In this document: positions 17,319 to 26,713 of the stretch, one piece after another | Layout of the letters: every line of letters begins with the position of its first letter | Numbering within the stretch: position 1 is the first letter of the stretch | Source: Capsulimonadaceae bacterium | GTDB taxonomy: Bacteria > Armatimonadota > Armatimonadia > Armatimonadales > Capsulimonadaceae | Assembly (NCBI GenBank): GCA_031292625.1 | Contig: JARLGU010000019.1 | Coordinates: forward strand, 62,001-126,000 | DNA: 64,000 nucleotides | Direction: 5' to 3' | Translations under genes and position numbers: made by a program | The notes under the pieces: generated by a model | The model's input: the letters and a program-made list of their open reading frames with translations, nothing else | Told to the model about the DNA's origin: nothing | Databases searched by the model: none

Positions 17319-17855
17319 TTAACGCTTCAGGACGATCATTTCGCCCCACGATCCAGGAGCCATGTCGTATTTGACAACCTGGCCTTTCCTCGCAATGTTA
17401 TACTTGTGGACATACATTGCCTGGCTATAGAGTTGGCGGTCAGGATAGACGTCCAGCGAATGTGCCCCCAAGAGCGTCAGCACAACGATTACACCGGGCA
17501 TGCCCAAAGCAATGCGTCCGCTCCGATCGACTGCCTTCCCGTTCGCGAACGCTGCCTCAATGAGGGTCGTGATACACAAGAACGCGAACCAGGCGTAGGG
17601 CACCGTGTATTGTCTTAGGCCCGGGTTCTCCTTGACCATCATGGCCATCGCGCCGATTGCGAGCGCTACCGAAAGCGCTAAAAGCAACGTCATGCTCTGT
17701 TGCCGCAGCGAGAGAAGGATTGCATAGACGCAAATTATCGCAACCGCGATCGCATTCAACGGCAGTCCAAAGACAGCATCGGTTTGACCAACGATAGGCA
17801 ATAGAAGCACGACGGCATTCGGAATCGCGTACTGGCTCGGGGTATGTAAAGGCAC
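17319..17855 (-). CDS. Membrane protein of unknown function
   Basis: 178 residues with about four or five hydrophobic segments (AVVLLLPIVG, AIAVAIICVYAILLSL, MTLLLALSVALAIGAMAMMV, AWFAFLCITTLIEAAFA, GVIVVLTLLGA) and a short polar tail ending KYDMAPGSWGEMIVLKR. I do not recognise a family. The tail-like end suggests it may be the C-terminal part of what was once a larger multi-span protein. The start is a GTG at 17855 and is uncertain. Confidence 0.55.
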   Translation of the reverse strand: MPLHTPSQYAIPNAVVLLLPIVGQTDAVFGLPLNAIAVAIICVYAILLSLRQQSMTLLLALSVALAIGAMAMMVKENPGLRQYTVPYAWFAFLCITTLIEAAFANGKAVDRSGRIALGMPGVIVVLTLLGAHSLDVYPDRQLYSQAMYVHKYNIARKGQVVKYDMAPGSWGEMIVLKR

Positions 17856-18163
17856 AATTACGCTATGAATATTAACTTCTTGTTATATTTTACGTGACAG
17901 CCTTACGCCGCGCCTACGAATGTTGTTCACAATGTTATACGTAGTCGCTGAAGATCCCAGGGACGCAACATGAGCGGTTGCATGATGCCGCCGCGTAGAC
18001 GGTAATCGGGGCAGCAATGGTTAGCGGCGTTGCCGATGCAAAAAACAATCGCCGCCGCACTTAACCTGAGGCTGAGTTTCACAAGCGTCATGTCCGCCAA
18101 TTCCAATTGCCGGCTCTGGGGTATCCGAACGCAATGGTTGCCCCAGAGCTCGGCGAATATGGA
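17856..18163. other. Intergenic stretch; only a terminator-like hairpin seen
   Basis: About 310 nt between the membrane-protein gene start and the YHS-type gene end. Apart from the hairpin at 18109-18154 I see no gene, RNA or repeat. Confidence 0.5.
18109..18154 (-). terminator. Hairpin after the small metal-binding genes
   Basis: GCCGGCTCTGGGG pairs with CCCCAGAGC-T-CGGC (13-bp stem, one bulged base, 19-nt loop). It begins 10 nt after the stop of the YHS-type gene. No T-run follows on the minus strand, so it may stabilise the mRNA end rather than terminate alone. Confidence 0.5.
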
Positions 18164-18586
18164 TTACAACGCCTTTGCCGGCTTCGACGGCGCCGTCTTG
18201 CCGGGGATCGCATAGGCGCAGTCGGGTTTCGCGAACTTAGCTGGGTTGGCCTTGAACTTTGGCTCGCAGCCGGCGCAACAGAAATAGTAGATATGCCCCT
18301 TATAAACCGCCGAGCCGGATGCGTCCGCCGCCGATCCGATGATCTCGCCGGTCACGGCGCATTTGACGAGATGCGCCTTGTTCTTTTTCGCGGCGGCAAT
18401 GGCCTTGGCCTTCTTTGTCTTGCAGCCTTCCATGCCGCCCGCTCCCATCATTCCGCAACCGCTCTTCGCTGCCGGAGCGACTGTCGAGGTTGATGACGTG
18501 GACGTTGTTGCCTTGTCGGCAAATGCCATTGTCGTCGCCAATGCGAGGACGATCCCCACAATCAGCATGTTACTACGGATCTTCAT
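18164..18586 (-). CDS. Exported YHS/TRASH-type metal-binding protein
   Basis: 140 residues from ATG 18586, chosen because GGAG stands 6 nt upstream. A signal peptide (about 1-24) is followed by a Ser/Thr/Ala linker, a CGMMGAGGMEGC Cys/Met/Gly segment and a Lys/Ala-rich stretch. Residues about 75-125 look like a YHS/TRASH domain: VKCAVTGEIIG, then VYKGHIYYFCCAGCEPKFKANPAKF. Such domains bind transition metals such as copper. It lies 20 nt after the His-rich small protein, so the two form a pair likely to handle metal in the cell envelope. The role is inferred from composition and fold. Confidence 0.7.
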   Translation of the reverse strand: MKIRSNMLIVGIVLALATTMAFADKATTSTSSTSTVAPAAKSGCGMMGAGGMEGCKTKKAKAIAAAKKNKAHLVKCAVTGEIIGSAADASGSAVYKGHIYYFCCAGCEPKFKANPAKFAKPDCAYAIPGKTAPSKPAKAL

Positions 18587-18605
18587 TATGTTCTCCATTT
18601 TCAAG

Positions 18606-18863
18606 TTATTCCGCCGTGCTTCCAACGCCCTTACTTGGAACTGGCGGCATTGCGCACGCTGGCATTTTGCATCCAGGCATATGACAGGACGGCATCGAGC
18701 AGCTAATTTTCTGCGCGGCCGGAGCGACATTTGCTTCCGCGTGGTGCTTCCATCGTCCGTGGCGATGATGATGATGGTGACGAGGCGCGGCGCTCGCAAG
18801 GTTCCCGGTCATTAAGAACAACGCCGCGACGGTAAGCGACAAACCTTTCAGATTGCAGCCCAT
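18606..18863 (-). CDS. Small exported His-rich and Cys/Met-rich protein
   Basis: 85 residues from ATG 18863 with GAGAAAGG upstream. A signal peptide (about 1-26, LTVAALFLMTGNLASA) is followed by RHHHHHRHGRWKHH and then CSMPSCHMPGCKMPACAMPP, a fourfold C-x-M-P pattern. The arrangement is typical of metal-chelating (Cu, Ni, Zn) small proteins, but I know no named family. It precedes the YHS-type gene by 19 nt in the same direction. Confidence 0.65.
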   Translation of the reverse strand: MGCNLKGLSLTVAALFLMTGNLASAAPRHHHHHRHGRWKHHAEANVAPAAQKISCSMPSCHMPGCKMPACAMPPVPSKGVGSTAE

Positions 18864-18920
18864 TGAAATACGCCTTTCTCCGTACGCCGGCTCCAGCCGT
18901 CGCACATTTTGGTATCTTCC

Positions 18921-19727
18921 TTATTGCTGACGGGGATCGAACGCGCCTTCGTAGATGTTGCTGCCCGGATCTTGCCACCAGAGCTGCGCGAATGTCGCCC
19001 ATTTCACGTGACCGTCGAGGTACAGGTTGTTCAAACCGCCTTGGTGACGCTTGTAAGCGAGTTCCAAAGGCACGCCGTTCGTCGAATCCCACTTCGATGG
19101 ATCCTGGATGGCGACCTGATTTGAGTAGCTGCTTCCAGAGACGCATCCCTTCTCGTTCATAGGCGAAAACCAGCCTATGATCGCGGGATCGTTGTTCGTC
19201 CAGCAGTAAGGCGAAAACGATGTGGGATACACCTCGATCTTTCCCATGGTCGACATCATGGTGGCGCTCGCCGACGGGAATGTGGTCGTATTTTCAGCTG
19301 ACTCGCTGAATGCAACAAGTTTCGACGGCGCCTGGACCATGCAGAAGTTCTGATAAGGGGATGCATAGCTGCCCAACCACCGGTTAAGCGCGTAGGATGT
19401 CGTACGGGTATCGACCGTGGTTCCCCAATAGAGACTCTGGTCGTCCGGACACTGCATGACCTGTGTGCTCTTTAGATAGGGCGCCAGGAAGCTGGTGTAC
19501 GGTTGGCAACGCGGACACATGCTCACCGGAAACCGTTCATCGCAGTCCTGGCCATACTGCAGAACCGCTTCGCCAATCTGGCGCAAGTTGGACACGCACG
19601 CGCCGGACCGCGCTTTCTCGCGCGCTTGCGCGAAGACCGGGAAAAGAACCGCCGCGAGAATTGATATTATCGCGATCACAACGAGTAGCTCTATGAGCGT
19701 AAAAGCCGATTTTCTGGATCTTGTCAT
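18921..19727 (-). CDS. Prepilin-like secreted protein, DUF1559 type
   Basis: 268 residues. The type III signal [18 protein letters not shown] (processing expected before F10 or so) continues into [18 protein letters not shown], the form common in Armatimonadota. The C-terminus has the H-x9-DG-like [17 protein letters not shown]. Such proteins are very numerous in Planctomycetes and Armatimonadota and are thought to be pseudopilins or surface proteins; no specific role is known. A single gene with no pilus-assembly partners nearby. Confidence 0.9.
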   Translation of the reverse strand: MTRSRKSAFTLIELLVVIAIISILAAVLFPVFAQAREKARSGACVSNLRQIGEAVLQYGQDCDERFPVSMCPRCQPYTSFLAPYLKSTQVMQCPDDQSLYWGTTVDTRTTSYALNRWLGSYASPYQNFCMVQAPSKLVAFSESAENTTTFPSASATMMSTMGKIEVYPTSFSPYCWTNNDPAIIGWFSPMNEKGCVSGSSYSNQVAIQDPSKWDSTNGVPLELAYKRHQGGLNNLYLDGHVKWATFAQLWWQDPGSNIYEGAFDPRQQ

Positions 19728-20069
19728 TTCATTCTTCTTTCGTCCGCGGACAGGAGGAGATTGCCTCCACGTATATGCCGGGCTCCGCCTTGCGGCGGAA
19801 CTCGGACTGCCTGCCGTCCACGATGACGGGCTCTTATTGCGCCTCCAGCGGACGCAATATCGTTAATATCCTGATGAACCAGCGCGAGTCGCGGAAGGCT
19901 CGACGATGGCCGTGCGCGTTCCCGGAGCTTGCTTGGCTGCCGGCCTACTGATCCTTAACACCCTGCCGCATGCCGCGAAAACAGTTCATCATGACGCTTG
20001 TTTTTTGGACGTAATGTAAGAAATACATGCCTAATATGGCGCGTAATCACTTGCGCAGGCGCCTCAAGG
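19728..20069. other. Intergenic stretch after nifV; nothing clear
   Basis: 342 nt between the prepilin-like gene start and the nifV stop. There is a short inverted repeat ATTGCG...CGCAAT near 19837-19860 and a T6 run near 20003, but no good nif terminator and no coding pattern that I trust. Confidence 0.4.
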
Positions 20070-21218
20070 CTACGCCGAGCCCGGCTGCAATCCGTTCACC
20101 TTCCAAACCACTTGATGCGCCAGTTCCACGAATTCCGCCTGAGTCAACGCCCGCCCTGCCTCGCGCGAGGCTGCCCTCAGTCGCGCGGTGATTTCGCTAA
20201 TTGACATTGGGTCGGCTTCTATTCCACATCGCGCCAGGGCGCTTCGCACGGCGGCGCCTCCCGCCTTCATCCCGAGCGAAAGGGTCCACGCTGCCCCTAT
20301 TTTCTCGGGCGCGTACGGCTCGTACGTCTCCGATAACTTGGCGATGCCATCCTGGTGCAAGCCCGATTCGCATTCAAAAATCGCCTTCCCGACGATAGGG
20401 CGCCGTTTGGAAAGCGGGTCGCCCGTCACGTCCGCCATAAGCGCCGCGAGAGTCGCAAGCGGACGGAGATCGTATTCGCGCCGGTGCAGTCGAAGGTTCA
20501 TGAAACCTACGACCTCTTCCAGGCTCGCAATGCCCGCTCTTTCGCCAACGCCCAACACGCTGACGTCCGCCCACTTAGCCCCCGCATGCAGCGCCGTCAA
20601 CGCATTGGCGGCGCCCATGCCGAAGTCGTTATGCGCATGAATGCCGATGTCGACTGAGACCCGCGCCTTTAGCATCTCGACGAGCAACGCAATCGACGCC
20701 GGGGTCCCGATGCCGACCGTGTCGGCAATTCGCACGCGCGCGAATCCCGCGGCCTCAGCGGCCTGGGCCACTTCGACGACGAACTCCGGCTGCGCCCGCG
20801 TGGCGTCTTCCAGGCCCAAGGATGCGTAAACGTTTCGTGTCGAAAGGATCCGCCCCAGCTGCCCGACGCGCTCCAACACCCAGCTTCGCGACTTGCGCAA
20901 GCGATGTTCGATATGTAGGTCGGAGACCGGCGCCGATACCGAGACAACATCCGGCCGCCCGGCCAGTGCAATCTCAATGTCACCGGCGAGGGCACGGCAC
21001 CAGACGGCAATCCGCGCAGATGGGGCCAGGTCGCGAGCCTCGGCGATCTGCCCCGCGATCTCGGCGTCCCTGGCTGAATAACCGATCTCAATCTCGTCGA
21101 CCCCGACGCTGCCGAGGAGTCGTAGAAGAAGGCGTCTCTGCTCGCTATTGAAATAGACGCCAGCCGCTTGCTGTCCTTCGCGCAACGTGCAATCGACGAG
21201 GCGGGGTAAATGGTCCAT
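20070..21218 (-). CDS. nifV: Homocitrate synthase
   Basis: 382 residues of the DRE-TIM metallolyase fold. LVDCTLREGQQAAGV is the signature strand 1 motif, and IGIHAHNDFGMGAANA plus VSVLGVGERAG carry the metal-binding and acetyl-CoA site residues. The length and the position as last gene of the nif cluster point to NifV, which condenses acetyl-CoA with 2-oxoglutarate to homocitrate, the organic ligand of FeMo-co. It starts 6 nt after nifB. A leucine or citramalate role is less likely because of the context and the short length. Confidence 0.92.
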   Translation of the reverse strand: MDHLPRLVDCTLREGQQAAGVYFNSEQRRLLLRLLGSVGVDEIEIGYSARDAEIAGQIAEARDLAPSARIAVWCRALAGDIEIALAGRPDVVSVSAPVSDLHIEHRLRKSRSWVLERVGQLGRILSTRNVYASLGLEDATRAQPEFVVEVAQAAEAAGFARVRIADTVGIGTPASIALLVEMLKARVSVDIGIHAHNDFGMGAANALTALHAGAKWADVSVLGVGERAGIASLEEVVGFMNLRLHRREYDLRPLATLAALMADVTGDPLSKRRPIVGKAIFECESGLHQDGIAKLSETYEPYAPEKIGAAWTLSLGMKAGGAAVRSALARCGIEADPMSISEITARLRAASREAGRALTQAEFVELAHQVVWKVNGLQPGSA

Positions 21219-21224
21219 GGTCTG

Positions 21225-22493
21225 TTACCCGCACCCGCCGTTCGCGCCGCCGCCAGGGCAAGCCTTGCCGCTTCGCCGCTTAAGCCCGGAGGGGTCGGCG
21301 TCGCGAAAAATGACATCGAGGCCATCCTGAATCATTCCGGCCATATCGAATACGTGGACGCCCGATTCGCCCAGCACCTCGCGCGGCGTCTGGCCGACAG
21401 CGCTCACGAGAACTGCCCGGCAATCGCTAAGACAATCAGCCAGCGCTTTCCAGCGGCGTTCGCCGCCGCCTTTAGGCGGGGCGGGACGGCGGCCGACACA
21501 CTCATAACCGTCGCCTTGTTGGGCAAAGATTAGAAACTCATCGGCCTCGCCTAGATGCTTGTTGACGAGCAATCCCTCATGCGAAGCGACTGCGACATAC
21601 GGTCGATCGGCCTTTGCGCCGGCGGGCTTTTGTGCGAACTCAGCCACCAGGGCGTCGACAGCCGCGTTTGGCGTTTCGCCGAGCAACCCCGCCGCATCCG
21701 CGCGGCACCGGCTGCAATGCGCCATTATTTTTATGTGCTCGCGAGCCTGCAGGCGAACTCTTGCGACCATTCCGCCGTCGGGCTCCGTGAGTTCCCCGAA
21801 CGGCGTCCCCTCGACTGGAATCAGCCCGAGGCAGTTCATTAAGTCAGCCCCCATCTCCCCGGTCACCCGCGCAATATCCGGTATATGCCGGTCGTTGATT
21901 CCGGGAAGGATGATGCTGTTGACCTTTGTAACAACGCCCCTCGCCGCCAACGCCTTTAAGGCGCTCATCTGACGTTCGAGCAATCGTTCAGCGGCCGCGC
22001 GTCCCCGAAGGATCTCCTTGCCGTCTCGCACCCATCCGTAGATTTTCGCGCCGATCTCAGGATCGATTGCATTGATCGTCAGCGTCACGTGGGAGATGCC
22101 CACATCGACGAGTTCGTCCAGGTGTTGTTCGATCGCCAGACCGTTGCTCGACACGCAGAGAAGCATGTCGGGATGGCGCTCCTTCACGAGGCGGAGCGTT
22201 TCGATCGTCTCCCTGGGATTGGCAAACGGATCGCCAGGGCCCGCGATTCCAACGACCGCAATTTGCGGCATGACCTTAAGCGCCGCATCCAAGTAGTCCG
22301 CGGCCTGCGCGGGCCGCAAGAGAGCGCTTGTCACTCCCGGCCGCGATTCGGTCGCGCAATCGAACTTCCGGTTGCAGTAGTTGCACTGGATATTACACTT
22401 GGGTGCGACCGGAAGATGAATGCGGCCGTAAAGATGCCGCGCCTGAGGGTCAAAGCACGGGTGCATCGAAAACGAATTGGGTTCGGATGCCAT
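21225..22493 (-). CDS. nifB: FeMo-cofactor biosynthesis radical SAM protein with NifX-like tail
   Basis: 422 residues. The radical-SAM loop is CNIQCNYC near residue 35, and IAGPGDPFANP and INAIDPEIGAKIYGWVRDG match NifB. NifB makes the 8Fe-9S-C precursor (NifB-co) from SAM and iron-sulfur clusters. Residues about 300-410 are a NifX/NafY-like cofactor-carrier domain (VAVASHEGLLVNKHLGEADEF), and the C-terminus ends in a CPGGGANGGCG tail. The fused NifX-like domain could replace the separate nifX that is missing here. It lies 12 nt after nifN. Confidence 0.97.
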   Translation of the reverse strand: MASEPNSFSMHPCFDPQARHLYGRIHLPVAPKCNIQCNYCNRKFDCATESRPGVTSALLRPAQAADYLDAALKVMPQIAVVGIAGPGDPFANPRETIETLRLVKERHPDMLLCVSSNGLAIEQHLDELVDVGISHVTLTINAIDPEIGAKIYGWVRDGKEILRGRAAAERLLERQMSALKALAARGVVTKVNSIILPGINDRHIPDIARVTGEMGADLMNCLGLIPVEGTPFGELTEPDGGMVARVRLQAREHIKIMAHCSRCRADAAGLLGETPNAAVDALVAEFAQKPAGAKADRPYVAVASHEGLLVNKHLGEADEFLIFAQQGDGYECVGRRPAPPKGGGERRWKALADCLSDCRAVLVSAVGQTPREVLGESGVHVFDMAGMIQDGLDVIFRDADPSGLKRRSGKACPGGGANGGCG

Positions 22494-22505
22494 GACATTC
22501 GCTCC

Positions 22506-23855
22506 TTACATATAGCTGTAGCCGACGGGCGACTCGTCCTGAGTGCGAGCGATCAGGGTGTTGACGATTTCATCGAACAACCGCTGAGCGCCGCGATATC
22601 CCAGGTGCAAGAGACGCGATCCCCCGATACGATCGTGGATCGGGAAGCCCGCGCGAACAAGCGGCACGCCGAGTTCGCGAGCGGTCTTATATCCCTTACT
22701 GTTGCCGATCATCAGGTCTGGCTTCAGAGCGCGCAGCTCATCGGTTATCGCCTTGAAATCGGCCCCTTCGCGCACAACCGGCGTGCAATTGGGAGCAACA
22801 CTGCGTATGGCCGCCGCAAGTTTGCCGCTGGCTCCGCCAGAGGCGCACAGAACCGGCGTCATTCCAATTTCGGCGACCAGCGATGTGAGCCCCGCCACGA
22901 GGTCCTCTTCGCCGTAAATCGCCACTTTCTTCTCGAACACGTATTTGTGACCGTCTATGTACGCATCGATCAGCCGCCCTCGCTCGCCAATGAGCCATTT
23001 GGTCGCGTCGCGGCCGGTCAGGCCGGAAAGCAGATCGACAAGTCGATCCGTTTCCCGGATGCCGATGGGAAGACCGAGCGTATGAAGCGGAACGCCCCTA
23101 TTCTCGGCAAGCCAGCTTCCGCCGGATGCTTCCGGCGCGAGCGTGCGGCTCATCTGAATTGTCGCGTCTCTACCCGCCATCGCGGCGATTTCGGCAAGCG
23201 TGGTCCCGCCGTCGGCCAGAGGGACGTAATCGGACTGTGTCGGGGCGTCAAGCGTGTCCGAGTAATCGGGCAAGAGCGTATAGGGTATGTCGAACGACCC
23301 GATGATTTCCTTGAGATGGCGCAAATCCGCGCACGAAACGAACCCCGGCAGCACGTTCACCCCGCCGCAACGATCGCTCGCGCTAGCCCGCTGTTCAATA
23401 ACGGCGCGTACGACGGCATTAAAGCCGTCTACATGCGTCCCCCGGTAACTGGGCGTCGAGACCGGCGCGAGCAGCGGAAACGCCGCGCCTTGCTTCGATT
23501 CGAGATGGCGGCGCATGATCGCTGGCAGGTTCTCGCCGATCGTTTCCGCAAGACACGTTGTGGAGACGCCGATCAGCGAGGGTGCGTATTTGCGGGCGAC
23601 GTTGTCCAGCCCGACTCGCAGATTGCTCTCGCCTCCGAAAATCGCGGTATCGTCCGAGAAGCTTGAAGAAGCGACATCAACCGGCTCCTTGAAGTGGCTG
23701 ATCAGATATCGCCGGATATAGGTCGCGCAACCCTGACCGCCGTGAATGAAAGGCATTGCGCCTTCAATTCCCTTGAACGCCACCGTCGCCCCGAGCGGAG
23801 CGCACTGCTTGCATGCGTTTGTCGTAACCGCCGACGCGCTGGAATTCTCTGTCAT
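22506..23855 (-). CDS. nifN: Nitrogenase cofactor scaffold NifN
   Basis: 449 residues of the nitrogenase component 1 fold, beta-like scaffold subunit. CKQCAPLGATVAFKGIEGAM and FIHGGQGCATYIRRYLISHF match NifN of the clostridial/methanogen type. With NifE it receives NifB-co and completes FeMo-co. The ATG at 23855 overlaps the nifE stop (ATGA), so translation is coupled; the longer frame from 23906 is not needed. Confidence 0.95.
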   Translation of the reverse strand: MTENSSASAVTTNACKQCAPLGATVAFKGIEGAMPFIHGGQGCATYIRRYLISHFKEPVDVASSSFSDDTAIFGGESNLRVGLDNVARKYAPSLIGVSTTCLAETIGENLPAIMRRHLESKQGAAFPLLAPVSTPSYRGTHVDGFNAVVRAVIEQRASASDRCGGVNVLPGFVSCADLRHLKEIIGSFDIPYTLLPDYSDTLDAPTQSDYVPLADGGTTLAEIAAMAGRDATIQMSRTLAPEASGGSWLAENRGVPLHTLGLPIGIRETDRLVDLLSGLTGRDATKWLIGERGRLIDAYIDGHKYVFEKKVAIYGEEDLVAGLTSLVAEIGMTPVLCASGGASGKLAAAIRSVAPNCTPVVREGADFKAITDELRALKPDLMIGNSKGYKTARELGVPLVRAGFPIHDRIGGSRLLHLGYRGAQRLFDEIVNTLIARTQDESPVGYSYM

Positions 23856-25216
23856 TGCCGTGCCTCCGCGACCGTTCTCCGCTCCCGGCGAGGCGCGAAC
23901 TGCCATACCGGGCTCATGACCGACGAGTAAACCTCTTCGGCGAAGTTCAGCATGCCGACGAAGCCTTCAAGCGCACGCTTGCGCTCGTGGTTGTGATCGC
24001 AGAAACCAACACCTAATTTGTAGGCGATCGGCCGCTCCTTGACGCCGCCGATCAAAAGGTCGATATCCTTCTGCTTGAGAAAGCTCGAAAGTTCCAGCGG
24101 ATTCGAATCGTCGGCGATGATGGTGCCCGGCTTGCAAATGTCCCTAAGCTGTTGATAGTCTTCCGCGTTACCCGTCTGCGAACCGACCATCACGACCTCC
24201 ATTCCGATCGTGCGCAGCGCCTTGACCAGCGAAAACGCCTTGAACGCGCCGCCTACGTAAACCGCCGCCGTTTTCCCCTCAAGCGCTTGCCGGTAATGCA
24301 TCAGCTTCGGGTAGATTTCGCGAACTTCCCTCGAGACCAGATCCGTCGCCTTTCGCATAATCTCGGGGTCCTTGAAAAACTTCGCGACATCGTAGAGCGC
24401 ATCGGACATGTCCTCGATGCCGAAGTAGGAAACCCGGCGAAATGGAATGCCGTACTTTTCCTTCATCTCCTTCGCCAGATACATCGTCGACCCCGAGCAC
24501 TGCACAACATTCAGCGCCGCCCCGTGCGCTCGACGGATATCGGCAATCCTGCCATCGCCGGTAATCGATGCCTGGACGTGAATTCCCATCTTCTCGTAGT
24601 AGTCCTTGATGATCCAAATCTCGCCGGCCAAGTTGAAATCGCCAAGAATATTCAGGCTCCGCTTGGGCACATCGTCCGCGGGAAGCGTTCCGATTAGCTT
24701 GAACAAGGCATCGCAGGCGGCCTTGTAACCGTCGCGCTTCGTGCCCTTGAAGCCCTCCGAATGCACGGGGATTACGGGGATCTCGTATTTTGCGGCGACT
24801 TTCCTGCAGACCGCCTCCACATCGTCCCCAATCAGACCGACAATGCAAGTCGAATAAACGAATGCCGCCGACGGAGCGTATTTTTCGATCAGTTCCTCCA
24901 AGGAGCGCTCCAGAGGCTTTTCACCGCCGAAGATAACATCCCGCTCTTTGAGGTCCGTGGAAAAGCTGAGCCGGTGGAGTTCCGGTCCCGACGAGAGCGC
25001 ACCGCGTATATCCCAGGTGTACGATGCGCAGCCGATAGGCCCATGAACGAGGTGGACGGCATCGGCAATGGGATAGAGGACGACGCGCGATCCGCAAAAA
25101 ACGCATGCGCGTTGACTCACCGAGCCGGATAGCGACGCCTTTTCGCAATCGATCTTAAAGGATGCGTCGCCAACCGTTGTGACCTGATTTTCTCGTTGGG
25201 CCAGTAGTTGTTCCAT
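23852..25216 (-). CDS. nifE: Nitrogenase cofactor scaffold NifE
   Basis: 454 residues, alpha-like scaffold subunit. Conserved Cys residues are in VFCGSRVVLYPIADAVHLVH, GPIGCASYTWD and STCIVGLIGDDVEAV, and the cofactor-pocket region is VQCSGSTMYLAKEMKEKYG. It forms the NifE2N2 tetramer on which FeMo-co is finished. GGAAGGCGGG precedes the ATG. It begins the second segment of the operon, after a 117-nt gap with a strong hairpin that separates it from nifK. Confidence 0.96.
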   Translation of the reverse strand: MEQLLAQRENQVTTVGDASFKIDCEKASLSGSVSQRACVFCGSRVVLYPIADAVHLVHGPIGCASYTWDIRGALSSGPELHRLSFSTDLKERDVIFGGEKPLERSLEELIEKYAPSAAFVYSTCIVGLIGDDVEAVCRKVAAKYEIPVIPVHSEGFKGTKRDGYKAACDALFKLIGTLPADDVPKRSLNILGDFNLAGEIWIIKDYYEKMGIHVQASITGDGRIADIRRAHGAALNVVQCSGSTMYLAKEMKEKYGIPFRRVSYFGIEDMSDALYDVAKFFKDPEIMRKATDLVSREVREIYPKLMHYRQALEGKTAAVYVGGAFKAFSLVKALRTIGMEVVMVGSQTGNAEDYQQLRDICKPGTIIADDSNPLELSSFLKQKDIDLLIGGVKERPIAYKLGVGFCDHNHERKRALEGFVGMLNFAEEVYSSVMSPVWQFAPRRERRTVAEARQ

Positions 25217-25291
25217 ATCGAATCCCGCCTTCCCCGTAATCGGAGGATCGAAAATGAACGCGTCACTGCGTCTTGCCGAGAATTTGGCCGA

Positions 25292-25322
25292 CCGGTTTCG
25301 GCGCGTAGTTCGCCGAAACCGG
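25292..25322 (-). terminator. Intercistronic hairpin between nifK and nifE
   Basis: CCGGTTTCGGCG-AACTACG-CGCCGAAACCGG on the minus strand: a perfect 12-bp stem with a 7-nt loop, 12 nt after the nifK stop. It is not followed by a T-run (TCGGCCAAATT follows), so it is more likely a partial terminator or an mRNA 3'-end stabiliser than a full terminator. Confidence 0.7.
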
Positions 25323-25333
25323 CAGCCCGCAGG

Positions 25334-26707
25334 TTACATGACGAGCTCGAGAGTCTCGTCGGTCGCGTCGCGATCCTGGCGGTCCATGATCGCATTGAGG
25401 ATGCTCTCGAGCAGGTGAAGCGCGCCGGTGTATCCAACATGCGGCTTGAACTGGTGCCCGATGCGATCGAGAGTCGGAAAGCCGAACCGGACAAACGGAA
25501 GGTCTTCCGCGCGTGCGATGTACTTGCCGTAGGTATTGCCGATCAGCAAATCCACGGGCTCGTTTTTGATCCACTGGTGGAGCAAAAACAGGTCCGCGTT
25601 GGCGCTGAAGTTAGAGTCTGGCAGTCTTCCCTCGAGGATCTCGGTCATCCGGCGCTCGAAGCGGTTGCCCGGCGTACCGGTAACGACGTGAACGGGTTTC
25701 ATGTTCAAGTCGAGTAGAAACTCGACCATCGACGTCACGTGGTCCGGATCGCCGAATACCGCGACCTTCAGGCCGTGCGTGTAGCGGTGCATATCGTTCA
25801 TAACGTCGATCAGGCGCCCGCGATCGTAGTTGATGCTTGCTGGCACGTCCTGAGCAGCAACGTTTTTGAGAGCATGCACGAACCGATCCGTCGCGGCGAT
25901 CCCGATCGGCAGATCGAGGATGTCGCATGGCACATCGCATTTCTCGTCCAGATAGGCGCCGGCCGCCTCGCTGGCGAACGGTCCGAGCGCCAGTGTACGG
26001 AGGCTATCGCCCGTAGTCCGTAGCTGCTTGATCGTCACGCCGCCCGGAGGATAGAAATCGTACTTGCCGGTCAGAGGCGTGTCCAGCACGTCGGATGTAT
26101 CCGGGAATAGCAACGCGGGAACGCCCATCTCAGAAGCGATCCGCTTGATCTCCCGCATGTCAGCCGGGTTCACAAACCCCGGGATGATGTTGACCTGTCC
26201 GCTTTCAGCGCCGGTTTTCTCCGAGAAGTAATGGACCATGGCGCGAACCATACTGGAGAATCCAGTCATGTGCGACCCGGCAAAGCTCGGCGTGTTGGCG
26301 TGGAAGACGAACTTGCCTTCGGGGACGGTTCCCTCCGACACCGCCTTTGCGATGATATTGGGAATGTCGTCGCCAATCACCTCGGAAAGGCATGTCGTAT
26401 GGACGGCGATAACCTCAGGGTTGTACACGGTAAAGATCGTATTGATCGCCTGCGACAGGTTGGCGAGACCGCCGAAGACCGACGAGCCCTCGGTAAACGA
26501 ACTGGTCGACGCCATCACCGGCTCCTTAAAGTGGCGAGTAAGGTGCATCCGGTGGTACGAGCAGCAGCCCTGGGAACCGTGGCTATGCGGAAGGCAGCCA
26601 TGGATTCCGAGCGCGGCATACATCGCCCCTATCGGCTGGCATGTCTTGGCCGGATTGATCCGCAAAGCCGTGCGCGGCTTAATTTCCTTGGGAGTAATGT
26701 CCAGCAT
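25334..26707 (-). CDS. nifK: Nitrogenase MoFe protein beta chain
   Basis: 457 residues, shorter at the N-terminus than the Azotobacter protein as in group II (clostridial, methanogen) enzymes. P-cluster cysteines are in AKTCQPIGAMYAALG, HGSQGCCSYHRMHL and HTTCLSEVIGDD; ASTSSFTEGSSVFGG is typical of NifK. It forms the alpha2-beta2 MoFe protein with NifD and holds half of the P-cluster. It begins 6 nt after nifD. Confidence 0.97.
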   Translation of the reverse strand: MLDITPKEIKPRTALRINPAKTCQPIGAMYAALGIHGCLPHSHGSQGCCSYHRMHLTRHFKEPVMASTSSFTEGSSVFGGLANLSQAINTIFTVYNPEVIAVHTTCLSEVIGDDIPNIIAKAVSEGTVPEGKFVFHANTPSFAGSHMTGFSSMVRAMVHYFSEKTGAESGQVNIIPGFVNPADMREIKRIASEMGVPALLFPDTSDVLDTPLTGKYDFYPPGGVTIKQLRTTGDSLRTLALGPFASEAAGAYLDEKCDVPCDILDLPIGIAATDRFVHALKNVAAQDVPASINYDRGRLIDVMNDMHRYTHGLKVAVFGDPDHVTSMVEFLLDLNMKPVHVVTGTPGNRFERRMTEILEGRLPDSNFSANADLFLLHQWIKNEPVDLLIGNTYGKYIARAEDLPFVRFGFPTLDRIGHQFKPHVGYTGALHLLESILNAIMDRQDRDATDETLELVM

Positions 26708-26713
26708 TTGGGC

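Noticed and set aside
22089-23666. 525-codon open frame across nifB and nifN on the plus strand
   Set aside because: Antisense shadow of two well-defined nif genes; no motif.
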